A stretch of 64,000 nt of DNA, from assembly GCF_004345425.1 (NCBI RefSeq), contig NZ_SLVP01000010.1, positions 124,001 to 188,000 on the forward strand, written 5' to 3'. The stretch's first letter is position 1, and every line of letters begins with the position of its first letter. Below, piece after piece: positions 1 through 8,500 of the stretch. The position numbers and the translations under genes were made by a program. A model generated the notes under the pieces. That model worked only from the letters and a program-made list of their open reading frames with translations, searched no databases and had not been told where the DNA came from. Source of the DNA: Paenibacillus sp. BK033 (GTDB lineage: Bacteria > Bacillota > Bacilli > Paenibacillales > Paenibacillaceae).

Positions 1-315
1 AGAGAAGACCAAATACGGAATAATAATGTACAACAGCCGTTTCTTATAGAAGCTTCCGAGCAGCTGCTTGTCCAAAGGGCGGGTATAGTAATTATAGAAG
101 AGGACAAAGCTGCTTAGGAAAATAAAGGTTGTTGTTCCGATTTTCATGAAAATATTGAAAAAGTTATAAAGAAAAAAATAGTTCGAATCCACCATGGTCA
201 CGGTGGCGAACGAAGTGGAATGGACGGACAGGACGCCTATGATAGCCATTGCCCGTACGAGTAGCAGCTGGGGAATATTGTCCCTTTTCTGCAAGGTTGG
301 TGAAGCCGTAGCCAT
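1..315 (-). CDS. Acyltransferase family 3 membrane protein, N-terminal part (runs off the window)
   Basis: The first 105 codons are visible on the minus strand; the gene continues past base 1. The start ATG at 313-315 has an AGGAAGG-type ribosome binding site 9 bases upstream. The protein begins with a short polar leader, then a hydrophobic segment with an RAMAIIGVLSVHST motif, followed by further membrane segments with the IGTTTFIFLSSF stretch. The R-x10-H pattern in the first transmembrane helix is typical of the Acyltransferase_3 family (OatA/YrhL type), which transfers acyl groups to cell-surface polysaccharides or peptidoglycan. The substrate cannot be inferred from this fragment. It lies downstream of the malic enzyme on the same strand but is separated by a long hairpin, so it is probably transcribed on its own. 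Confidence 0.75.
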   Translation of the reverse strand, partial: MATASPTLQKRDNIPQLLLVRAMAIIGVLSVHSTSFATVTMVDSNYFFLYNFFNIFMKIGTTTFIFLSSFVLFYNYYTRPLDKQLLGSFYKKRLLYIIIPYLVFS

Positions 316-352
316 TCGTTATACATCCTTCCTAAGGTTTAAGCTATTAACC

Positions 353-372
353 TAGTAACCTAGTAACCTAGT
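353..372. repeat. Short tandem repeat CCTAGTAA (about 2.5 units)
   Basis: The unit AACCTAGT is repeated three times head to tail just upstream of the acyltransferase start on the minus strand. Seen directly; function unknown. Confidence 0.6.
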
Positions 373-401
373 CATTATAGTATAAACGAAAGGGCATATA
401 C

Positions 402-447
402 AACAATTTGTCTTAATCTCCCAGTTGAGATTAAGACAAATATTGTT
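402..447. terminator. Long AT-rich hairpin between two minus-strand genes
   Basis: AACAATTTGTCTTAATCTC (402-420) is almost perfectly complementary to 427-447 across a 6-base loop. It lies between the malic enzyme stop (460) and the acyltransferase start (315). The stem is AT-rich and lacks a strong U-tract, so it may be a weak terminator or an operator for the acyltransferase rather than a classical terminator. Confidence 0.5.
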
Positions 448-459
448 ATATTCCTTGTT

Positions 460-1875
460 TTATTCTCTTGGTCTTCTGCGGGCTGCTCCGCTGTCCTGCG
501 CAGCTTGAATCACTCTTTTGCGGACCTCTTCAACCACTCTTGCATTAAAGACGCTTGGAATAATATAGAACCTGCTCAGCTCATCCTCGTTGATGACCGA
601 GGCGATCGCTTCGGCTGCGGCAAGCTTCATCTGCTCGTTGATCGTGACGGCACGGCTGTCCAGCGCCCCCCGGAAAATGCCGGGAAAGCAGAGGACGTTG
701 TTAATCTGATTCGGATAGTCGCTTCTTCCCGTGGCCATGACAGCTACGATATCTTCGGCCAGCTCGGGCCGGATCTCGGGTTCGGGATTGGCCATGGCGA
801 ACACGATAGGCTCGGGAGCCATCGATTGAATATGCTCCCGGGTCAAAATGCCGCCGGCGGATACCCCTATAAATACATCGGCATTAGCGAGCGCTTCTGT
901 TAGACCTCCGCTGATTCTCGCCTCGTTGGTATTCTCCGCGTACCATTGCCACATCGGATGGCTGTAGGTTTTGTCTGCCGTCAGAATCCCTTCGCGGTCA
1001 ACCCCTACAATATGCTTGGCTCCGCCGGCCAGCAGCATTTTCGTGCATGCCGTTCCGGCGGCTCCGATTCCGCAAACGACAAACCGCGTATCTTCGATTT
1101 TGCGTTTCGTCAGCTTAAGGGCGTTCAAAAGCCCCGCGTACAGGACGACGGCCGTCCCGTGCTGATCGTCATGGAAAACCGGGATATCAAGCTCTTCCCG
1201 CAGCCTGCGTTCAATCTCGAAGCAGCGAGGCGCGGATATATCCTCCAGGTTAATGCCGCCGAAGGCCGGGGCAAGATGCTTGATCGACGCGATAATCTGC
1301 TCGGTATCCTGGGTGTCGAGGCAGATCGGGAAGGCGTCCACGTCCGCAAACTGCTTGAACAGCATGGCTTTGCCTTCCATAACGGGCATGGCCGCATAAG
1401 GGCCGATATTGCCAAGGCCAAGCACCGCGCTCCCGTCGGAAACGACGGCAACCGTATTGCGTTTGATGGTGAGAGTGAATGCCTTCTTGGGATCGGCTTC
1501 AATGGCTTGGCAGACCCTCGCGACATCCGGCGTATACACGCGGGATAAATCATCCCGGTTTTGGATGGGGGTTTTGGGCTGTATCGTTATTTTTCCGCCA
1601 AGATGCAAAAGAAAAGTGCGGTCGGATACATGCCGGAGGCGAATGCCCGGCACGCTCTGAAGAGCGGCTTGCAGCCGTTCGGCAGCACCGGCTTCCGCAA
1701 TCTTGACCGTCAAGTCCCGTATGCTGATCTGCTTGTCGGTTTGAATGACGTCAATGGCTACAATATCCCCGCCTGCCGCTTCGATGGCGGAGACGGCTTT
1801 GCCGAAATACGCCTGCTGGGTATCGATCTCGAGACGCAGAATGATTGTTTTTCCGTCCATGCTCCGTTCCTTCAT
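460..1875 (-). CDS. NAD(P)-dependent malic enzyme with N-terminal ACT domain
   Basis: Oxidatively decarboxylates malate to pyruvate in the cytoplasm, linking the TCA cycle to pyruvate and NAD(P)H supply. Residues 10-85 form an ACT-like regulatory domain (MDGKTIILRLEID onward). The catalytic malic domain follows, with RVYTPDVARVC, the SDGSAVLGLGNIGP motif, ICLDTQDTEQ, and FHDDQHGTAVV. The NAD-binding domain carries CGIGAAGTACTKML and a GVDREG segment. The length (471 aa) equals a YtsJ-type enzyme plus an ACT domain. Two starts are possible: ATG at 1875 behind AGGGAG, or ATG at 1860 behind AAGGA. The ACT domain suggests amino-acid or other ligand control, which is inference. The gene is monocistronic by spacing. 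Confidence 0.92.
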   Translation of the reverse strand: MKERSMDGKTIILRLEIDTQQAYFGKAVSAIEAAGGDIVAIDVIQTDKQISIRDLTVKIAEAGAAERLQAALQSVPGIRLRHVSDRTFLLHLGGKITIQPKTPIQNRDDLSRVYTPDVARVCQAIEADPKKAFTLTIKRNTVAVVSDGSAVLGLGNIGPYAAMPVMEGKAMLFKQFADVDAFPICLDTQDTEQIIASIKHLAPAFGGINLEDISAPRCFEIERRLREELDIPVFHDDQHGTAVVLYAGLLNALKLTKRKIEDTRFVVCGIGAAGTACTKMLLAGGAKHIVGVDREGILTADKTYSHPMWQWYAENTNEARISGGLTEALANADVFIGVSAGGILTREHIQSMAPEPIVFAMANPEPEIRPELAEDIVAVMATGRSDYPNQINNVLCFPGIFRGALDSRAVTINEQMKLAAAEAIASVINEDELSRFYIIPSVFNARVVEEVRKRVIQAAQDSGAARRRPRE

Positions 1876-1992
1876 CCTAATCCGCTCCCTTTGCTATTCG
1901 ACTGCGATTCACGTATCCTTCTCTATAATAACAATAACCGGAAAAGGTTTGTACTATTCGAGCGGGGGAGGATTTGTGCAAGCAAAAAGCCG

Positions 1993-3108
1993 TCATTGCA
2001 ACAGCTGCAAGACGGCTTTAGGACAAGTAAGCGGATTATATTCTTCGTTTCTTTTATTGATCAGGGTCTGGCGGTAGCTTGCCGAAGCTTCGGGCTGCTG
2101 AATGACGGCCATCCATTTGTCAACCGTTTCGGTCGTCTCCAGCATTTCGCCGAAGCCGTGTTTGATGAAATATTCGCAGTTCTGCTCTTCCTGCCCGGGA
2201 ATCGGCTCGTAGAACAGCATCGGAATGCCTTTGCTCATCCCCTCCGTGCAGGTCATCCCGCCGGGCTTGGTTACGAGAACATCCGCCACATCCATCAGTT
2301 TGCTGACTTCTTTGGTGAATCCGATAATCCGGATGTTGTCATGCCTGAACCTGGGATTCGAAAGCATTTTCTCTTTCACCTTGTCGTTATTGCCTACGCA
2401 AAAAATAAATTGAACGCGTTCGCGCCACTCCGTCATATATTCCAGCAGGCTGTCTTCATACATAAGACCCCAGCCGCCGCCCATAATAAGGACGGTAGGA
2501 AGCGCCTTAAGCCCAAACTGTTCTCTGATCTGGGCCTTGTCGTAGGTTTTCCAGAAATGAGGATGGACGGGAATGCCGGTTACGGCAATCCGGCTCTCCG
2601 GCACGCTGTGTTTAATGAGCTTGTCCTTCACCAGGGAAGAGGAGACAAGGAACTTGTTCACTTCCTGGTTCACCCATGAACCGTGCGCATCGTAATCGGT
2701 AATGACGGTGCATAGCTTTATGTCCAGCCCAAGCCGCTTCAGGCGGCTGACAACCGCATTCGGAACAGGATGAGTACAAATAACGAGATCCGGCTTAAGT
2801 TGGGCGATAACCTGCGAAGTATGGGTATAGAACATACGGTGGAGCGCAAGCTGCATGAATCGGTTTAGCGATTTTTTATAATTGCTGCGGTACATCAGGC
2901 CAACCATCTTGGGCTGTCTGCTCACCGTTTTGCGATAGGCGGAAATAATTAAAGGTCCTAGCACGGGATTAAGAAAATTGCCCAGCTCCATCACGCGGGT
3001 CTGTATATCCGGGTTGAGCTGGCGCAGGCCTGCTGCCAAGGCATGCGCGGCTTGCGTGTGCCCTGATCCGAATCCTTCGGAGAGCAGGAGCACTCTTTTC
3101 TTACGCAT
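1993..3108 (-). CDS. UgtP-like diacylglycerol glucosyltransferase / MGDG synthase family
   Basis: A GT28-superfamily glycosyltransferase of the MGDG_synth type. In Bacillus UgtP transfers glucose from UDP-glucose to diacylglycerol at the inner membrane face, making glycolipid and the lipoteichoic acid anchor. Visible signatures are the N-terminal LLLSEGFGSGHTQAAHAL loop, DLVICTHPVPNAV, VITDYDAHGSWVN, GIPVHPHFW, MGGGWG, and the donor-binding KPGGMTCTEGM plus PIPGQEEQN. The length (371 aa) is close to UgtP (about 380 aa). Whether it is UgtP itself or a paralogue cannot be decided here. It is divergent from kapB; the 290-bp gap between them holds a small palindromic stretch around 3186-3212. Confidence 0.8.
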   Translation of the reverse strand: MRKKRVLLLSEGFGSGHTQAAHALAAGLRQLNPDIQTRVMELGNFLNPVLGPLIISAYRKTVSRQPKMVGLMYRSNYKKSLNRFMQLALHRMFYTHTSQVIAQLKPDLVICTHPVPNAVVSRLKRLGLDIKLCTVITDYDAHGSWVNQEVNKFLVSSSLVKDKLIKHSVPESRIAVTGIPVHPHFWKTYDKAQIREQFGLKALPTVLIMGGGWGLMYEDSLLEYMTEWRERVQFIFCVGNNDKVKEKMLSNPRFRHDNIRIIGFTKEVSKLMDVADVLVTKPGGMTCTEGMSKGIPMLFYEPIPGQEEQNCEYFIKHGFGEMLETTETVDKWMAVIQQPEASASYRQTLINKRNEEYNPLTCPKAVLQLLQ

Positions 3109-3397
3109 AATGTCACCTACTTTTCTAGTTCCATATTACGACTCTGCTCGATTTAAAACAAGTCATCCTGCTATTGAAGTTGCAGGGAGATAGTCCTACC
3201 CTAGGGCTCTCTCCGCCGCAAACGGGAAATCGCGGGTTGCTTTGCAAGAAAACATTCTTATATGATATGGTGAATTTCTGTCGGATGAAGAAAAAGCCGA
3301 TCAATGTACTAAGCGGTATTATAGCACATTGGAAATAAGTAGCGAGCATTCGAATGTGCAAAATAGGCTAATCAATTTTTTGGGAGGAATCATACAT

Positions 3398-3784
3398 ATG
3401 CAAGAAAATCGAGATTTTGTCGTTCCGGGAGCGCTGGCCAAGGCGGATGTCAGATCCGGGCAATATATTGGCGAGATTGTCGAAGTAAACGGGCCGCGCG
3501 CGGTCTTCAAGGTGCTGGCAGTATCGAAGCATCCGGAGCAGGGAGACCTGCATCATCCTTATAATCCGGACGTGGCGATGTTTCATGAGCGCAGGGCATT
3601 GAGCTATACGGAAAAAACGAATGTGCTGCTTCGCGATTTGAAGCCGTTTGAAGGGGAAGTGCCGGACTACAGCGCCTCCCTGCAGGAGGCGGTTGCAGCC
3701 CAGATCGCCGCGCTGGACCGTCTGATGCGTTGGTCCGCGCGCGGGCTGGAAATTTTGAAGGAATTACGGAAGGAATATAAGTAA
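3398..3784 (+). CDS. kapB: Kinase-associated lipoprotein B homologue (KapB)
   Basis: A 128-aa protein matching the length and motifs of Bacillus KapB: YIGEIVEVNGPRAVFKVL, KHPEQGDLHHPYNPDVAMFHERRALSYTEKTN and a Trp-Arg rich C-terminus. In B. subtilis KapB is needed for normal KinB activity in the sporulation phosphorelay. The start is the ATG at 3398, preceded by TTGGGAGGA; an upstream in-frame extension from 3329 lacks a ribosome binding site. No lipobox is visible, so the 'lipoprotein' label is historical. No kinB neighbour is present in the window. Confidence 0.85.
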   Translation: MQENRDFVVPGALAKADVRSGQYIGEIVEVNGPRAVFKVLAVSKHPEQGDLHHPYNPDVAMFHERRALSYTEKTNVLLRDLKPFEGEVPDYSASLQEAVAAQIAALDRLMRWSARGLEILKELRKEYK

Positions 3785-3839
3785 CTAGAATAATTTCTTC
3801 TACTATAGTGGGAGAATGTCAGCTTGCCGTCTTGTTGAT

Positions 3840-5135
3840 TTATTTGTTTATAAAGGCGGTTTGCAGGGTGCCTCGGTATGTGACCTGGAGGCCAAGCGCT
3901 TCGGACAGCGCGGCGAGCGGAAGGTAAGTTTTCGATTCCTTTCCGGATTTCAGCAAAAATGCGGGAGGCGTTGTCAGCTTGACCTTCTTGCCGTCGATCG
4001 TTGCGTATGCGGAACCGATCGTAAAGGCAACCGCGTGATTGTTATAAGAAACCGTCGCGCTCTGAGCCGCGTTATTCCAGCTCAGCTTTGCGCCTAAAGC
4101 ATCCGTTATATCCCTCATGGCGACAAAGCTGCGATTGCTGCGAAGGACGGGCGGGGCTGCCGAGGCGGGAAGCTCCTTGCCGTCAACGACAACGGACATT
4201 TCAACATTGGCCTGGCGCGGGCGGACGGCCCTGTAATCGCCCCAAATCGCGGTAGCGAAAGCGCGTCCGATTGCCGCGTAACCTTGATGGTTCGGGTGAA
4301 TGTCGCCTTGAGCGATGGAGGTGTATTCCAGCTCATGGCCGACAAACAAGCTGCTGACGTCCGCTACCTGAAGCTTGATGCCGTCGGCAGCAAGACGGGT
4401 GCTTACCAGATCTAGCTTGCCGCGGAGCTTCGTTACACCGTCGAGCAAAAGCTTTCGCTTTGCTTCGGGATACAGCTCAATGGTCGTCGATCCGAATTGC
4501 AAAGGCGCGGGAACCGGCAAATATTGATCCGACATGACGATTTGCGTTTTGGGGTTCAGGGCGGCAATCGTTCGGATTGAAGCTTCGAGATCTTTTTCGT
4601 ATTGATCCAATATCGTTTGGATGTAAGCGGAAATTTCGTCGTCGGCTGCTCCGGAATCCAGCTTGGCCATCACCGGCAGCAGATCGTTTCCTCCGATCGT
4701 TAGGATGATCAGGCTGGCGGAACGTATGGATTTAGCCATTTGGGCGGTTTGCCCTGCAAGGGTCTCCTTGCGGGGATCCTGCAGCTCCTTCTGAATGTCG
4801 TCCGCCTTCACGGTACGGCCGTCGGAAACAGCCTGGAGCAAGCGGTTCAAACCTTCGGCCTTTAGTCCGAGAATCCCGTAATTGACGTATTCCGCGCGGA
4901 GTCCATGGAACAGCGACTGCTCGTACACTTGCTCCACATACCCGTAGGGAACGGATTTTTCGGTATACCCATGCTCGTAACCCGCAGTTAAGGAATCGCC
5001 GAGAGCAACGATCCGATAAGGCTCCGGCACCCCCGATTCAGCCCTAGCCGGCGACCCTCCCCAGGCCGATGCGGCCAAGATCGCGAAAGCCAACAGCGCC
5101 ATAATAGATTGGATTTTCCTTGATTTGCTATACAA
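3840..5135 (-). CDS. Secreted SGNH/GDSL hydrolase with C-terminal copper-amine-oxidase-N (stalk) domain
   Basis: Starts with a signal peptide (about residues 1-32, KSRKIQSIMALLAFAILAASAWG, cleavage near ARAES). The SGNH hydrolase domain follows: block I ALGDSLTAGYEHG with the nucleophilic Ser, block III ILTIGGNDLLP with Gly and Asn, and block V IHPNHQGYAAIG with the Asp/His-type dyad. Residues about 320-431 form a copper_amine_oxidase_N-like domain (VVVDGKELPASAAPPVLRSN, SFVAMRDITDALGAKLSWN), typical of Paenibacillus cell-surface proteins. Substrate unknown; lipases, acetylesterases and thioesterases share this fold. Likely extracellular and wall-associated. Monocistronic on the minus strand. 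Confidence 0.85.
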   Translation of the reverse strand: MYSKSRKIQSIMALLAFAILAASAWGGSPARAESGVPEPYRIVALGDSLTAGYEHGYTEKSVPYGYVEQVYEQSLFHGLRAEYVNYGILGLKAEGLNRLLQAVSDGRTVKADDIQKELQDPRKETLAGQTAQMAKSIRSASLIILTIGGNDLLPVMAKLDSGAADDEISAYIQTILDQYEKDLEASIRTIAALNPKTQIVMSDQYLPVPAPLQFGSTTIELYPEAKRKLLLDGVTKLRGKLDLVSTRLAADGIKLQVADVSSLFVGHELEYTSIAQGDIHPNHQGYAAIGRAFATAIWGDYRAVRPRQANVEMSVVVDGKELPASAAPPVLRSNRSFVAMRDITDALGAKLSWNNAAQSATVSYNNHAVAFTIGSAYATIDGKKVKLTTPPAFLLKSGKESKTYLPLAALSEALGLQVTYRGTLQTAFINK

Positions 5136-5232
5136 ATGTTCATCCTCCTTTTGATAAAATGTTAGGCATAGTATAAGAACACGAACAATGTGCTGTAAAG
5201 TAAAGTTTTATCACATTCATAAAAATATTAAA

Positions 5233-5261
5233 TTGATTCCCTTTTGGCCTGATGTTAAAAT
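5233..5261 (+). promoter_or_regulatory. Candidate sigma-A promoter for the glutamate synthase gene
   Basis: TTGATT (5233-5238), a 17-base spacer and TAAAAT (5256-5261) in an AT-rich stretch. This gives a leader of about 265 nt before the start at 5532. The rest of the 400-bp gap 5136-5531 shows no supported gene. Confidence 0.5.
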
Positions 5262-5531
5262 AATATAATAACCGCAATGGCGGAACACGGCCCGGAACAT
5301 GGTCAATCTTAAACGAAAGCTTCATGCAGCTAATCATTTTCGACCAGATACGAACGATTTCCTTTAAAAGCTTCGGAAAAGTTTGTGTCCGCGGATAAGA
5401 TGCCATAAAGCCATCACGTTTAAGCTCGCAAGAACGGCAAGCAACAGGCCGGTGCGCCTCGATTGCTGCCGTTCGATACCGTTATTGAGCTATGCTTGCC
5501 CAAAAATCTTCTGATAGAAAGGTTGCACACG

Positions 5532-8500
5532 ATGAAAGAGAAAATTTTTGGATTACCGCCGAAACAAGGTCTATACGATCCGCGCTATGAAAAAGACGCA
5601 TGCGGCATGGGATTTGTAGCAAACATCAAAGGAAGAAAATCGCATACTGTCATTCGTCAGGCGCTGACATTGCTCGAGAACATGGAGCATCGCGGCGGTC
5701 AAGGCAGCGAACCAAATACGGGGGACGGAGCAGGCATCCTGATTCAAATCCCGCATGATTTCTTCGCACGTGAATTGAAAAAGCTTGAGATTGACCTTCC
5801 GCAAGAAGGAGAATATGCCGTCGGCCTGCTGTTTATGCCCCACGATGAAGCGATCCGCAGCTCGTTCGAGCGCGAACTGGAGAGCATCATCCGCGAAGAG
5901 GGCCAATCGCTGATCGGCTGGCGTACGGTTCCTACGAACGATTCGAAGCTTGGCCAATCCGCTCTGTCGGTGAAGCCGTTCGTTCGCCAAGTGTTTATCG
6001 CGAAGAATCCTGGCATTCAGGACGAATTGTCCTTTGAGCGTAAGCTGTACGTTATCCGCAAGCGCGCCGAGATCGCAATCCGTTTCGGTGGCAAAGAAGG
6101 CGGGGAAATGTTCTATTTCACCAGCCTTTCGAGCAAGAAGATCGTCTACAAAGGGATGTTGACTACCGAGCAGGTACGCTCGTTCTACCAGGAGCTGAAC
6201 GACGAAGCTGTCGTGTCGGCTATGGCGCTTGTTCACTCCCGTTTCAGTACGAATACCTTCCCGAGCTGGGAGCGCGCTCATCCTTTCCATTATCTGATCC
6301 ACAACGGCGAGATCAATACGCTGCGCGGCAACATCAACTGGATGCATGCCCGTCAGACCTTGTTCGAAACCGAACTATTCGGCGAAGACATGGAGAAGGT
6401 AAAACCGATCATCAGCCCGGACGGTTCCGATACGGCGATGTTCGACAACGCGCTTGAATTCCTGCATTTGTCCGGCCGTTCCCTGCCGCATGTTGCGATG
6501 ATGATGGTACCGGAGCCTTGGTCGAACCATGAGAGCATGGACGACAAGAAGAAAGCATTCTACGAATACCACGCGACTCTGATGGAGCCGTGGGACGGAC
6601 CTGCCGCAATGGCGATTACGAACGGTACGCAAATCTGCGCTTACCTCGACCGTAACGGCCTGCGTCCAGCCCGTTATTATGTAACGAAAGACGATCATAT
6701 CATCCTCGGTTCCGAAGCCGGCACTGTCGAAATCGCTCCGGAAGAGATCGCGTACAAAGACCGTCTGCGTCCAGGCCGCATGCTCGTTGTGGATACGAAA
6801 GAAGGCCGCATTATTTCCGACGAGGAAGTAAAAGCGCAAATCGCGGCTGAACAGCCTTACCGCGAATGGCTCGACGAGCATCTCGTCGATCTCGAAGCAT
6901 TGCCTGACGCGCCGGAGCTTCCTGAACTGGATCACGCTACCGTGCAGCAGCGCCAGCAGGCATTCGGCTATACGTTCGAAGATGTTCGCAAGGTGCTCGA
7001 GCCAATGGCGAGCAGCGGCCAAGAGCCGATCGCTTCCATGGGTTACGATGCGCCGCTTGCCGTATTGTCCGAGCGTCCTCAGCGCTTGTTCAACTACTTC
7101 AAGCAGCTGTTCGCGCAAGTGACGAACCCGCCGATTGACGCGATCCGCGAAGAGATCGTTACATCGGTAAGCACCACAATCGGGCCTGAGCGCAACCTGC
7201 TGAAGCCTGAACCGGAAAGCGCTCGTCATATCAAGCTGGATACGCCGATCCTGTCCAATGAAGAGTTCGCGAAGCTTCGCCACGTACGCCGTCCAGGCTT
7301 CAAGTCGATTACGCTTCCGATCTTCTTCCCGGCTGCCGAAGGCGAAAAAGGCCTGCGCGCAGCGCTTAAGCTGATGTGCGAAGCAGCAGACCGCGTTATT
7401 GATAAAGGCCATAATATTCTTATTTTGTCTGACCGCGGTATTGATAAAGACAACGCTGCAATTCCGTCGCTGCTTGCCGTAGCGGCCCTGCACCATCACC
7501 TGATCCGTCAAGGTACGAGAACAAAGGTAGCGATTCTGCTTGAATCCGGCGATCCGCGCGAAGTGCATCATTTTGCACTCCTGCTCGGCTATGGCGTCAA
7601 TGCGGTAAACCCTTATCTCGCGTTCGAGACGCTGGACGATATGATCCGCCAAGGCATGCTGAGCAACATCAAGCATGAGAAGGCCGTTAAGAACTTCATT
7701 AAAGCGGCAACTAAAGGCGTAGTAAAAGTACTGTCCAAAATGGGTATTTCTACGATTCAGTCCTATCGCGGCGCGCAGATTTTCGAAGCGCTTGGCCTGC
7801 AGGAAGAGCTGATTAACGAATACTTCACATGGACACCGTCGCGTATTGGCGGTATCGGTCTCGATATCATTGCTCAAGAAGCACTGAAGCCTCATAACAA
7901 AGCTTACGCCGACCAAGAGGGCGGGGAGAAAGAACTTGACTCCGGCGGCGATTACCAATGGCGTAAAGACGGCGAAGACCATTTGTTCAGCCCGCAAACG
8001 ATTCACACGCTGCAAATGGCATCCCGTAAGAACGACTATAACCTGTACAAGAAGTTCTCGAACATGGTTCAGGGCGAAGACAAGAAGCATATGATGCTCC
8101 GCTCGCTGCTCAAGTTCAAGGAAGGACGTCAATCGGTACCTATCGATGAGGTTGAACCGATTGAATCGATCTTCAAACGTTTCAAAACAGGCGCAATGTC
8201 GTTTGGTTCCATCAGTAAAGAAGCGCATGAGAGCCTCGCAATCGCGATGAACCGCATTGGCGGCAAATCCAATACCGGCGAGGGCGGCGAAGATCCTGCA
8301 CGCTTTATCCCTGATGCGAACGGCGATTCCCGCCGCAGCGCGATCAAGCAGGTCGCATCGGGCCGTTTCGGCGTAACGAGCAACTACTTGGTGAATGCCG
8401 ACGAAATTCAAATCAAGATGGCGCAAGGCGCGAAACCGGGTGAAGGCGGCCAGCTTCCGGGACGCAAGGTTTATCCTTGGGTTGCGGAAGTTCGCGGTTC

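Noticed and set aside
1561..2679. A 372-aa plus-strand frame
   Set aside because: Covers parts of the malic enzyme and UgtP-like genes on the other strand.
5140..5406. An 88-aa minus-strand frame upstream of gltA
   Set aside because: Overlaps the likely gltA promoter; no protein-like features.
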